Of a stretch of DNA of 64,000 bases, positions 1 to 10,025 are shown piece by piece (positions within the stretch are counted from its first letter, which is position 1; every line of letters starts with the position of its first letter). The notes beneath the pieces were generated by a model. That model ran no database searches and was not told where the DNA came from. It saw only the letters and a list, made by a program, of their open reading frames with translations. The stretch spans positions 186,001 to 250,000 of the forward strand of contig MARA01000042.1 of the NCBI GenBank assembly GCA_001792895.1, written 5' to 3'. The position numbers and the translations under genes are program-made. Source of the DNA: Lentinus brumalis (lineage: Eukaryota > Basidiomycota > Agaricomycetes > Polyporales > Polyporaceae).

Positions 1-2506
1 GTTCTGCCCAGTCTCTCTGATCCGGTCTCACCATTGCACGGAGTATCTGTGATGTGGTGCGGACCATACGTTCGGATGTTCCGTCCGTTTGTGGATGGAA
101 CGCCGTGGACATGAGTAGCTTAACACCGACTAATCTGTGTAATTCTCTCCAGAATTTCGAAGTGAACTTGGTATCACGATCGGACACTATGGATTCAGGG
201 AGGCCATGCAATCGGACTACCTCGCGCAAGAATATCCAGGCTAGTTCGGATGCGCGGACTGTAGTTTTCGTCGGTATGAGATGTGTCATTCCAGTAAGTC
301 GACAAGTCACTATCCATAGGTAGTCGTAACCTTCGCTTTCAGGGAATGGCCCGACGAAGTCCATTGCTATGGATTGCCACGGCCTATCAGGGATCGGCAG
401 ACTATGCAGTAAGCCCTGTGGACGTTGCGTAGACGATTTGGTTGTCTGACATGTCCCGCAGGACGCACAGAATTTCTCGACGTCCCTGGCTACTTGTGGC
501 CACCAGAACCACCTTCGCACATATTCGTTGGTCTTCTTGTTGCCTAAATGCCCCATCACGGTATGTGCGTGCTCTAGTATGATCTGAGCTAGTCGCTTAC
601 GACCATGCTTGTATTCTGGTACACAGAGTACCCAATGTCCTCGATTATTGAGGTGCTCGACTAATCCTTCACGGACACGGAACCTCTCATGGTGTGTCGG
701 ATTCTCGAGTACCTTCCTGCATACTGCGTCGTGCTCATACCCTTTCTGTAGTATGTTACGCAGATCCAGGTCGCCCTCCATTTTCGTCTGTAAATTCGGG
801 TCTTGGACCTGTGAGTCCACTGCTCTCGGGTCGTTGTCTATATCCATCACTGACGTATTATCACGCGACGATGACCCTGCGGGATTCATTACTCTAGCTT
901 CTTCCCGCCTCGGCTCCCTGACATCAGCGACTATGCGGCTCATACGCAGTTCCGCGATGCGTCGCTCTGGGAGGTATTCGCCCTCGGGATCAAGTCGTAC
1001 GTCAGCAGACACCATATCATATGGTGGGTGTTCTTGTCCCACTGGCTCACTGGCATAGTAACGCGATAGTGAGTCTGCGACTTTATTTGTTTCCCCTTTC
1101 ACGTATATGGTGTCGAACTTGAACCGGCTAAGATATTCGAGCCATCGCTCAAGTCTTGGAGACACTTTCTTCTTGTCTCTCAAGAACTGTAGTGCCTTGT
1201 GATCCGTTACTACAGTGAATGGGATTCCGATTAATTTATCTTCCCACTTCATGAGGGCTTCGATAATTGCCAGTGCCTCTACCTCAAATGTGAAGTAGTT
1301 CATCTGAGCACTGGTGAACTTCTTGGACATGAATCCAGCTGGCCGACAGTTATGCCAGTCGGGTCCCTGTCCATATACCGCTCCGACCCCGGTAGTTGAG
1401 GCGTCGGTTATCACCCATATTTTTTCTGGCGACCGTGGGTCTATTGGTCGGAGTATCGGTGTGCGGCATGCCATGAGCTTGATTGACTCTAAGCATTTCT
1501 GGTGAAGAGGTCGCCATATAAATGATTGGCTGTTCTTCATCATCGATGATAGCGGTCCTGTGAATGTTGTGACGTCCGGCATGAAGTGTGCCAGGTACTG
1601 TACTAGTCCGAGGAACCTCTGAACATCGTTATAGTTCCGGGGTGTCGGCCAGTCTCGGACGCGGGCCATCTTATCCATGTCAGCATGGAGTCCGCGTTCA
1701 TCTATCAGGTGTCCTAGACAGTCCATTTTACTGGAGAACATGTCGCATTTCTTACGACTAAGGAACAGCTTGTTCTCTCGAAGCTTGTCGAGTGTCCAGC
1801 GGATATGCTGTATGTGTTCCTCTATCGTGTCTGAGTATACGAATATGTCGTCGAGATATACGTGAATGAATATTCCTATCTTTTCGCGGAATATTCTGGT
1901 CATCAGTCTCTGAAATGTTGAAGGAGCATTGCAGTCCCCCTGTTGCGTGACATTGCTGAGGAATGTTCCATAGACGGTTGCGAATGATGTCTTCCACACG
2001 TCCTGCTCCTCGATGCGCGTTTGCTCGTAGGCATCAGACATATCGAACTTAGAGCGATATTTGGCTCGTGCGACGTCATGTCTGATCTGCTCCTGGTCGG
2101 GAAACGGAGTGACGTCCTTGATTGTATTCTCATTTCGCAACCGCAGGTCGACAACAGTTCGTAGCCCGCCGTCCTTCTTATATATGCACATTAGCGGCGC
2201 GGCTTGGTCGACCTGTGCTGGAGTCCACCATCCTGCGGCCGTGTATCTTTCTATCTTCTCAATCAGCTTGGCTTTTAGGGCCTCTGGGCACTTTGGTAGT
2301 CGATACACGTATTTCTTGTGTTCGTCTATCAATGGTATGGTGTGGTTGACTACCCTGAAGGGCGGTAGTATTGGTGGTACTGGTTGCAACAAATCGTCAT
2401 ATTCCTCTGTCAATTGCATTCGTATTTTCTCTATTCTGCGCTCGCTCGTCTTCGACTCCTTGCTGACCATCTTGTCCGTGGAGTCCCGCTGTTCGCCCGA
2501 GGGTAG
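1..2506 (-). CDS. Pol region (RT, RNase H, integrase) of the Ty3/gypsy element, partial
   Basis: The frame continues directly from Gag after the UGA at 2507-2509 and stays open to base 1. Reverse transcriptase shows the catalytic YLDD box near 1847-1858, in FVYSDT context. The RNase H region holds a TDHKAL motif near 1190-1207. An HHCC integrase zinc-binding domain lies near 440-560. The integrase core shows all three acidic residues: Asp in MDFVGPF near 343-366, Asp in SDRDTKF near 165-185, and Glu at 71-73 in GTSERM. The first in-frame Met is at 2470, but RT-like sequence is expected to be made as a Gag-Pol fusion. The C-terminal integrase tail and any chromodomain lie outside the window. 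No internal stop or frameshift was seen. Confidence 0.92.
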
Positions 2507-2509
2507 TCA
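2504..2509 (-). promoter_or_regulatory. Candidate stop-codon readthrough site, UGA-CUA, between Gag and Pol
   Basis: Read on the minus strand, Gag ends GAG UGA CUA CCC and the Pol frame continues without a shift. UGA followed by CUA is a known efficient readthrough context in several viral and cellular mRNAs. An in-frame stop placed exactly between protease and RT, in an otherwise fully open 2.1-kb-plus-3.9-kb frame, fits programmed readthrough as the Gag:Pol ratio control. A decay mutation that happens to fall there is the alternative. Confidence 0.6.
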
Positions 2510-5500
2510 CTCAGGCTCCTCAGCTCTCGTTCTCATACTACGTATGGCTGGAGCTCGGTTCTCTTTCCCTCTAGAGCTACCGTGGACATGCTTGCGTCGT
2601 GTAGCTCCTACATCCTCTTCAAGGGGCGTCAGGGCTTTGAACGACTGCCCCTGTATCACGATACTCGAGTCGTCGAAGTTCAATATCACTCCGAGTCTCC
2701 TCATGAATGGGGTCCCGAATACTACATCGTACCGGTCTAGGTTTACGACGTCGAGGTACACATCTACCGCTGTCTCACCGATCCGTACCGGTACTTGGGT
2801 GCCATGGCTGATGGTGGATTTACTTCCAGAGCATCCTAGTTGCAATTGAGTCGGATTTTCTAGCTCGAAGGTTCGGCAATTGGAAACCTTCGCGAATTCC
2901 GGGCTGATGGAGTCGCTTGTACTCCCTGAATCAAACAGAACAATGGCTTCGAGGCCATTTATCATCATGAACATCGTCAACCCGGTATCCTCTATACGAG
3001 GGATGAGTGGACGTCGGCCTATTCTGGCTCTCGTCTTCATATTCGCGGGTGCCGTTGGCGGTGCACGAATCACCGTCATTGCCCGTAGGGCTGGTTCTCT
3101 GGGTTGGTACGCCGGCGGCGCCATTTCATCGTCAAGTACCGCTGACATCTCTCGATTGGCAGTCTCTGTGGATGGGTCGTCTATGTAATCCCACTCAGCT
3201 ATTCCCATTCCATCGACTAAATTGGTATCTCTTGTAGTTTCTCGATGATTCACCAGTACTCGTGCAACCTGGAGGTTCGCTGTCCGCTCGATCAGCGTCT
3301 GGTAGGTGGCATTGATTGTCTCGCGTTCACGCTCAAGTGCTCTAGCTAACTCTCGGCGAGTCCACGCTAGGTCGCGCCGTGTAGCTTCAAGACGCCTTCG
3401 GTGGGTGGCTAACTGTTCGGCCAAGTACCGGTTTGCATGCACTAATCCTCTCCAATAGCTCCGCATGGTCGATCTCACCGCCTCATCCATTGGGTTCTCG
3501 ACGAGTTCAGCCCATAATTCCATTCCTTCTTGCATATCAGCTGGCGACTCTATTGCTATGGCGTTTTGAGGTATGATCTGGCGTGCTCGATACTCTGTCT
3601 CGATATTGACACGCTCGAACTCCAGTGGCAATAATGGAGGCATATCGTCGAAGGACTCATTGTTTACTGATGTCACGTCGTTAGCCGGCACCGATCGAGG
3701 CGTAGGTTGTTCGACTATTTGCCCCACCGCGACTTCTGGACCCTCGAAATCGCCAGCTATTGACCGCCACAACCCTGTTCGTGCATACCCCTCTCTTCCT
3801 TCCTCGCTATCTGACGAGTCGCGCCACGGCTGATTGCTATCTGCGTCATCAGATTCGGTGTCGCTGGAATCTGGGTACGTATACACTCGTCGCATCATTC
3901 TCATGTATACGACTGACTGTTCGATTTCTTCGTAGTCATCTACCGGGAGCTCTTCCGCTGAATCATATTGGGACCCTCCCAGTTCATGGTAGGACTGGCT
4001 ACTCTGGCTCTCAGCGTCGCTGACATATTCCTCGGTGACCTCGTCACGGTCGTTTTCTGACGTCTTATCAGCCTCCTTACTCTCGTCCGTGTCTCTGCGT
4101 ATATCCTCCAGGTCTTCTGCGCTGATAGCGCGTGCCATTCGTAATTTGGGCCTCGCAGTACTCGGGCAATTCGGGGATATATGCCCAATCTCGCCACAAT
4201 TATAGCATTTAGGCGGTGGCCTATTGCTGCTCCCTGTTGTGGCTGCCGTAGTGTTTACGGTATTGGGTTGTCCTGCGGCCCGATATTTGGATGTCGCGCC
4301 CTGCACATTTGTGCTGGGTCGTATCATGCGGTTAGCATCGAAGGAACGCACACCCCCGCTATCCTTGCGGTTGTCTGGGCGAGTCTGATTCCCTGAAGGC
4401 CCTCTATTGGATCTCTTCTCATCCCGTCGCGGATGCATATTGCCGGTTCCGTGCTCATTGCCCCTATTTGTCGTGCCTTTGTAGGGGAATGGCCGTGATC
4501 CTTGTGAGTCTCTCGTGCTTGGTTGTAGCGCTCGTTCACGCTCACGGTTCCTTCGGTGAGATGCTTTGTACTCCTCGATCGCCTTATTGCTGATCTCTTG
4601 CTCTAACGCGATTCGCTTTATTACTTCAGGAGGTGTCCTCTCTTGTGATATACGCTGGTTTTCGAGTATAGGTATGCTGATCTCCTCGGGGAGAGCGTCT
4701 ACGAATTTCCGATTAAAGGTATAGTTGTCCGGCGGTTCGGGCATCTTCAACGTTTGTTTGGTCATATACTCCCATAACCCGTTGACCCCGGTGTCCTTTC
4801 TATAGCGCGCCGCGTGGAACTTGTCAGCCGCGGCTCTGGCGTTCGACATATGAATGAATCGCCGGAATAGAGCGCACACGGCGTCTTCAAATACCCATAC
4901 TCGACCCGTGATATGTATATTGTCGATAGTCTCATCGTACCAATCACGGGCAGCATTCACTAGGAATTGTCCCAGTAAGTTGACTCTGTATCCGTCTAAT
5001 TCTGGTCCCGCTACGCGACTTAATTCCATCCAGCGTAGTAATAGTTTCAACCACGACATGAATTCGTCCACGTCGTCTCTCCCACTATACTTTTCGGGGG
5101 CAGGTACGTTCTTCAAGTTCTTGAGAGCTGGTACGTCTGCCATTTCTCGTCCAACTCGGTCTCTTATTGCCTGTCGGATTATACGTAGTTGACTCTCAAT
5201 ATATTCTGCGTTCGGATCGTTCCATTTGTCCGGTCTGAGTGGTTGTTCTCGCTCGTGTAAATACGATGGACTTCGTACGTGTCTCGGAGCTATGGATATA
5301 TCCCGCTGCCTCCCGTCGTCTGCTGGGTGTGGTATCCGGCTAGAGTTCCGTTGGTTATTCGCTCGCCCATGCTGTGATGAGCTCATATCTGAATCTCTAC
5401 GCCGTCCTCCTCCTGGAGGTCCTCCTGGGGATCCTCCCGGTGGTCCTCCTGGTTGACGCTCCGGTGGTTCACCGTCACGCCGCCTGTTGTCCGATTGCCG

Positions 5501-6382
5501 ACTGTCCCGACCTCGGTGTGCATCGTCACGCCTGTCTGTATTACGCGACGCTCGGTCGCCGTCCTTATCCGAGCTACTGCTCGAACTCCCATCGTCTGGG
5601 TCAGGAGCACCGCCTGCAGCACCGAATAACTCGTACTGGTCCGCATTACGGTCTTGCCACCACTGTTCAGCGCGCCGGTTACGATTGAGTACGCCGTCCT
5701 CATAGTGTTCCCGGGCTAGCATCCTTCGCTGAGCGTTCTGTCGCTGTCCATAGGCAGACGATGTCTCATCATCATCTCGCTCGCGGAATATATGGTTCTT
5801 ACTCCGCTCGAGTACGTCGTCTGGATCTGCGTATCCGCGACTGAACTGTGCCTCAGCACTCGCGCTGTACTTCTCTCGTAGCCGGTTTAGCACGGTCTGC
5901 AATCGGTCTTGCTCTTTCTTAGCAGTGTGGCGCAGTTTATCAAACTGTTCCGCCAGGTTGTCTTGTTTCTCCATATAGTCTAGGATTTTATTCTGTACTA
6001 TCTCGAAGCGGTCGTTCGCACCCTCTACGAGCGCGGCGACCTCCTCTATGAACGTCGTACCTCCGGGTTCAGCGCTATTGCGCCGGCCATCGGAGGACGG
6101 AATGGTAGCCCTACTACGTCCCTGGCTACCTTTTGTGCCCTCTCCTTCGTCGTCTTCTTGTATCGGGGTCAGCGACGACGCGGGTGTGTTCCTTGTTGCG
6201 TCGCGCTGCCCCTCCGACGGAGGTGTGATCGAGTCGTCGGGTACGGGGGGCTCACCGTGCGTGATATTCTGCTCCCCTTCCTCGACAGCCTCTTCCTCGG
6301 TCGTGGACGACCGGAGACCAGGGCGTGTGGACGCTGCGGGCTCTCCGCTGCGTCCTCCGGTCTTCTTCTTCTTGATTGGCAT
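2507..6382 (-). CDS. Gag-protease polyprotein of the Ty3/gypsy element
   Basis: The protein has 1291 residues. The first 400 or so are low-complexity and charged (Ser, Arg, Asp, Gly and Pro-rich). A retrotransposon Gag core starts near residue 427 with the family-typical PAPEKYSG, followed by Trp-rich helices. A CCHC zinc knuckle (CYNCGEIGHISPNC) sits near residue 726 and would bind the RNA genome. A second acidic and coiled linker follows. A retropepsin-like protease with the DSGST active site lies near residue 1149. The ATG at 6382 lies 26 bases inside the candidate LTR and begins a basic MPIKKKK. The ORF ends in UGA, but the downstream Pol frame is the same, so this is probably the major product and Gag-Pol a readthrough product. 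At 1291 residues it is long for a fungal gypsy Gag because of the disordered N-terminus. Confidence 0.9.
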   Translation of the reverse strand: MPIKKKKTGGRSGEPAASTRPGLRSSTTEEEAVEEGEQNITHGEPPVPDDSITPPSEGQRDATRNTPASSLTPIQEDDEGEGTKGSQGRSRATIPSSDGRRNSAEPGGTTFIEEVAALVEGANDRFEIVQNKILDYMEKQDNLAEQFDKLRHTAKKEQDRLQTVLNRLREKYSASAEAQFSRGYADPDDVLERSKNHIFRERDDDETSSAYGQRQNAQRRMLAREHYEDGVLNRNRRAEQWWQDRNADQYELFGAAGGAPDPDDGSSSSSSDKDGDRASRNTDRRDDAHRGRDSRQSDNRRRDGEPPERQPGGPPGGSPGGPPGGGRRRDSDMSSSQHGRANNQRNSSRIPHPADDGRQRDISIAPRHVRSPSYLHEREQPLRPDKWNDPNAEYIESQLRIIRQAIRDRVGREMADVPALKNLKNVPAPEKYSGRDDVDEFMSWLKLLLRWMELSRVAGPELDGYRVNLLGQFLVNAARDWYDETIDNIHITGRVWVFEDAVCALFRRFIHMSNARAAADKFHAARYRKDTGVNGLWEYMTKQTLKMPEPPDNYTFNRKFVDALPEEISIPILENQRISQERTPPEVIKRIALEQEISNKAIEEYKASHRRNRERERALQPSTRDSQGSRPFPYKGTTNRGNEHGTGNMHPRRDEKRSNRGPSGNQTRPDNRKDSGGVRSFDANRMIRPSTNVQGATSKYRAAGQPNTVNTTAATTGSSNRPPPKCYNCGEIGHISPNCPSTARPKLRMARAISAEDLEDIRRDTDESKEADKTSENDRDEVTEEYVSDAESQSSQSYHELGGSQYDSAEELPVDDYEEIEQSVVYMRMMRRVYTYPDSSDTESDDADSNQPWRDSSDSEEGREGYARTGLWRSIAGDFEGPEVAVGQIVEQPTPRSVPANDVTSVNNESFDDMPPLLPLEFERVNIETEYRARQIIPQNAIAIESPADMQEGMELWAELVENPMDEAVRSTMRSYWRGLVHANRYLAEQLATHRRRLEATRRDLAWTRRELARALERERETINATYQTLIERTANLQVARVLVNHRETTRDTNLVDGMGIAEWDYIDDPSTETANREMSAVLDDEMAPPAYQPREPALRAMTVIRAPPTAPANMKTRARIGRRPLIPRIEDTGLTMFMMINGLEAIVLFDSGSTSDSISPEFAKVSNCRTFELENPTQLQLGCSGSKSTISHGTQVPVRIGETAVDVYLDVVNLDRYDVVFGTPFMRRLGVILNFDDSSIVIQGQSFKALTPLEEDVGATRRKHVHGSSRGKENRAPAIRSMRTRAEEPE

Positions 6383-6408
6383 GGTTTTCGTATGAATGAA
6401 TACTCACC

Positions 6409-6649
6409 TGTATTTGGTTGCTGTGCTTCTACAGCTCTTCTGGCTAAGCAAAAAAGTGTAATGGTTACCGTCTTGATCACGCCCGACTTGCTTAGGACCG
6501 AGTGTATAGGCTCAGCTAGCAGGTACAGGAGTGTTGGAAAAGACGATGGAGGTCGCGCTACTCGCGACCTCCGAGATACGCGCTCTTCGGAATACTCCGA
6601 TTAGCTATACAGCAGGCCTAGACGCCAAGGCGCCTATTACCTCCTTACA
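6409..6649 (-). repeat. Candidate 5' LTR (241 bp) of the Ty3/gypsy element
   Basis: On the minus strand the segment starts TGTAAGG and ends AATACA, giving the TG...CA ends and a 4-base TGTA/TACA inverted terminus expected of an LTR. It lies immediately upstream of the Gag ATG. Its partner is outside the window, so the borders are inferred from termini alone. The bases after the LTR (GGTGAGTATTC) do not begin with TGG, so there is no standard tRNA primer-binding site. Confidence 0.5.
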
Positions 6650-8180
6650 ATGGTCCAGGTGGGACGGAAGTAAATAAGAGGAGCGGCCGAGGACAAGACT
6701 TGTCAACGGCTCCGTGGCATGTAGAGTGGATCAGATCTGGGGGGTTCAAGTCGAAGGTGGTTTGGGTAACGTTGTGCGGGTGCTGAGGCTATAGAATGGA
6801 AGAAGATGGAGATCAGGATACGTGGTCGTACGGAGCAACACAGGGACAGCGTGGCACGCCCTGTGCATAGTCCCGGGGCGCGCAATTGGCATAGGGAAGC
6901 AAGCTTCCGAATACGGTGCACCCTGCTCTCCGTGTCAGATAACTCCAGCTAAGGACGATCCAATCATGATCGTCTTCTCGTCTGCCAGAAAGACCATGAT
7001 TTCTGGCGTGGCAGTGGGATTGACGTTACTTACTTTGTACCGTGACGCACACGACAGCGTGGGCTTGCGTCAGTCATACGGCGCGTCCAGAGAACGAGGA
7101 CCCGTTTCATCAGTCTATGCAGTACGGCAAGTCTTTGTTCTCCCGCCCATGGGCCACATCAGTTCGTACGCTCGGCTGCATGCGCATTGACTTGGATGAA
7201 GCGCGGTGAACCGTGGCAGTAAGTACTGTGACACGGGCCACGGCCGGGCGGGCGGCGGGCGGAGCCAACATTGAAGAAGGAGTGCCGAGGAGCCACATAG
7301 AGATTCCTGCGCATAGCAGTCAAGAGTCATACATGAGTCTGTTGGCAACTATTCGCGCACCTCGTGTCAATACTGTAGAGGCGGAATGGAGGAATCGAAT
7401 AAGTACCTCCGGCCGGGGGTACTTATGTTGAACGTTAGTCTACGGTGTCGAACGATCCTCGAGTCTGAACATGAGCAAGGCAGCTGTCAGCGCAAAATAT
7501 AAAGGAGGACAGCAGTAGAGATATACTAGTAAGTACTAGCGACACAGGCGGAGCAAGAGTGTTGGAGGAGACACCCGACGTGCGCTTGTATGCAGTAATA
7601 GCGGTGCTAACTTTTATGGGCGTTTCCAGCAGCAACACCGTAACACCTTCTGATTCTGAAGACGTTGAACAATATGTCGACATTCGAGTAAACTTGTCAT
7701 TATCTTCGGCTAAGTCTTCTCTTCGTACTTGAAGCTCATCTGCATACTGTACCACCACGATGAAAGGCAGAGCCCATGGTTGATCTGCCAGAGGACGCCA
7801 CATCATGAAGACGACCTCAGTCCCACGGGCACCACCGTGGGGTGCAGAAGTTCATGGGTATGTATCGTGGTCTTTCTGCCCTCGTTAGAGGCTCGCTAAT
7901 CAAGCCTGGGCACACTTTCTTCAGTATAGTCTGCAAGGTCAAGAGGGGTCGAAAATATGGCTGTCCGTGTTTCTCGGAATTGTGCATATCACTGCAGGAG
8001 TCAGCACATTTGTCTGGCCCCTTGACCTCCCTTGACATATTGACAGAATTACCCCAAGCGAGCCCACACATTCATCATGCTTTCCGTAACTCACGGAACG
8101 CGTGCAAGGGAACGCACACAACAGTATAAGACCAGTGAGGTCCTGACATCGAAGCACAGACACGTCGACGTTAGCACCCC
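6650..8180. other. 1.5-kb stretch with no recognisable gene
   Basis: This lies between the retroelement and the SDR pseudogene. Short ORFs occur on both strands, including a 123-codon minus-strand ORF at 7435-7806 with a hydrophobic tail, but none carries a domain I recognise. A GC-rich GGGCGGGCGGCGGGC tract lies near 7246-7261. This is probably intergenic or degenerate sequence. Confidence 0.5.
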
Positions 8181-9312
8181 ATGTCGCTACTCATCCGATG
8201 GCTTCAACAAGCCTTTCACCTCGCTCCCACTTGGCACCCGACGGACACGCCAGATTCGTCTGGGAAGACCGCCCTCGTCACCGGTGACAACGCAAGGATT
8301 GGCCGCGACATCGTGAAGGACCAAGGAGCTCCTGCGCAAGAACGCTCGGGTCTACCTCGCCGCTCGATCCCCGCACAAAGCGAGAGTGACGATTAAGTCC
8401 CTTGCGACAGAGACCGGCAGAACGGCCGAGCTTCTGCAGCTGGACTTGAGCGATCTCGGTGCCGTTCGAAAAGCCGCGCTGGAGTTCAAGCGGTAAGTCA
8501 TCGTCCGTCTATGTGATTGAGCATCATAAGCTGACGAGGGCCATACAGTCGAGAGTCGCACATAGACATTCTGTATCTCAACGCCGGCCTCATGCTTCCG
8601 CCTGCGGAAGACCTCACCGCACAAGGTTACGACCTCACATTCCGCACCAACGTAATCGGACACCTCCTGTTCCTCCAGCTTATATACCCTCTACTATTAG
8701 CTGCGCCTGCTCCCGGTCCAGCACGCATCGTGTGGACTGCTTCGTTCACCCACTATCAAGTCCCTGGCGATCGTCTCAACTACGCGACATTCACCGACGG
8801 GCCTGAGCGGCGCAACGTCTCGCGCGGGATGTTCACCATGTACGCCCAAAGCAAGCTCGCGCAGGTCGCACTGTCCTCGTACCTTGCCAAGCACGCCGCG
8901 GAGGTCGGGGACAACGTTGCGAGCATCGCTGTTGACCCGGGCAACATACGGAGCGAGATCTTCCGAGGGGACAAGCCTTGGTATTTGCTTCTCTGGGTAC
9001 ATTTCTGTCTCGTTTCGGTGAACCACATGCAGCTGACGTCTCCCGATTACCGGACCGATTTATCATGTATCCGACAGCATACGGGCGATCACGCCTCTCA
9101 ATGCTGGAACGGCTCCTGAGGCACTCGCGCATAACGGCAAGGTGAGCGTTCCCAGCACATGTATCCGAGGAGGAGTATGCTCATAGAGCCGGCAGTATCT
9201 GCGCCCATGGGCACGTCCTGGAGACCCGAATTCCGCCGCTTTGAATAGTAGGGAGCAAGAGAAGTTGTGGGGATGGCTGGCGGCGCAGCTGGAGAATTAT
9301 TTGGCCGTGTAG
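8181..9312 (+). pseudogene. Short-chain dehydrogenase/reductase, frameshifted copy
   Basis: All four exons of an SDR can be read and match the two intact paralogues at 33.5-36.2 kb. Exon 1 begins MSLLIRWLQQ and holds the Rossmann nucleotide-binding motif, altered to TGDNARIG from TGGNAGIG. Exon 2 follows an intron from about 8499 and holds the NAG motif, the catalytic Ser (WTASFT) and YAQSK. The last exon, from about 9235, starts YLRPWARPG and ends at TAG 9310-9312. Two lesions break it. A 7-base insertion near 8317-8330 (AAGGACC-AAGGAGC, a partial duplication) shifts exon 1. One base is missing near 9088 (TACGGGCGATC, against TACGGGGCTATC in the paralogue). No full-length protein can be made, so this is a decaying dispersed duplicate. 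A sequencing error is unlikely to explain both lesions. Confidence 0.85.
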
Positions 9313-9817
9313 GCGGACACACCGCCGGTAGTCCGTTTTGCGATACCGAGGTGAAGTACTCATCTAGAGTGCCTCTGCCATTGTATATCCGTATCTGGGT
9401 TGCACTGTCCAGTACTTAGTATTCTGTGGCGGGCTTCTTGGCCGTCGCTCATGGGCGCCAGTAGGCATGTAAGCACAATTGCGTGACAATTTCAAAACCA
9501 AAATTACATCTCCTCCTCCTGCCCCTCCGCCTCCTCCTCTTCCTCATCCTCCTCGTGCTAAATACTGCTGCTGCCACTACGGCACCTTTTAGACATCATA
9601 CATCATATATCACTCACTCGTCAAGAATGTCGTCAAGATCTCAGCGTGGGATTATGCCACAGGGCGGTGTGTGACAGTGAAGCGACGGCAGTGGCTTCTT
9701 CGATTCTCCACCCACTCCCGTCCCCCGTGGCTCAGAACAGATAGACCGACCTTTCATCTTTGGTGAGTCGGTGCCAGCACAGTCGCAATTCAAACGCTGA
9801 CCCTCACACGTGGACCA
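9313..9817. other. Intergenic stretch with a pyrimidine-rich microsatellite
   Basis: No gene was seen. Bases 9507-9560 are an imperfect CTC/CCT run. The rest has no motif I can support. Confidence 0.5.
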
Positions 9818-10016
9818 CACGAAGGGCGGAACACACTACCAACGGCGGAACACACTACGAAGGGCGGAACACATTACGAAGGTGTGACACACAACGAAGG
9901 GCGCAACACACTACGAAGGGTGGAACGCACTACGATAGCAGTGACGGAATACACTGCGAAGGGCGGAACATACCAGTGACCACGAAGGACGGCATCACCT
10001 GCGAAGGGCAGAACGG
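9818..10016 (+). repeat. Minisatellite, about 19-bp unit, just upstream of the hydrolase
   Basis: About nine degenerate head-to-tail copies of a unit close to CGAAGGGCGGAACACACTA can be followed. Some units are extended (for example near 9931-9955). The array stops about 10 bases before the ATG at 10026, so it occupies the hydrolase 5' UTR or core promoter. There are no unique spacers, which rules out a CRISPR reading. Confidence 0.85.
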
Positions 10017-10025
10017 GCTATCACC

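Larger units (their letters stand above)
1..6649 (-). mobile_element. Ty3/gypsy LTR retrotransposon, 3' part cut by the window edge
   Basis: A minus-strand LTR retroelement enters from a candidate LTR at about 6.65 kb and reads leftwards out of the window. The order is LTR, 26-base leader, Gag, zinc knuckle, aspartic protease, reverse transcriptase, RNase H, integrase zinc-binding domain and integrase core. This is the Ty3/gypsy (Metaviridae) order, with integrase last. Apart from one UGA between protease and RT, the frame is open from 6382 to base 1, so the copy looks young and may be active. The second LTR and the end of integrase lie outside the window. Five bases flanking the LTR (6650-6654, ATGGT) would be one half of a target-site duplication that cannot be checked here. 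Confidence 0.93.

Noticed and set aside
2500..2520. Gag-Pol -1 frameshift site
   Set aside because: Pol is in the same frame as Gag, so no frameshift is needed and no slippery heptamer was seen at the junction.
2061..2849. 262-codon plus-strand ORF
   Set aside because: It is the antisense shadow of the retroelement Gag-Pol frame and has no domain of its own.
7435..7806. 123-codon minus-strand ORF with a hydrophobic tail
   Set aside because: No motif, no clear exon context and no paralogue in the window; not listed as a gene.
9818..10016. CRISPR-like array
   Set aside because: Units are contiguous and degenerate with no unique spacers, in a eukaryotic genome. It is a minisatellite.
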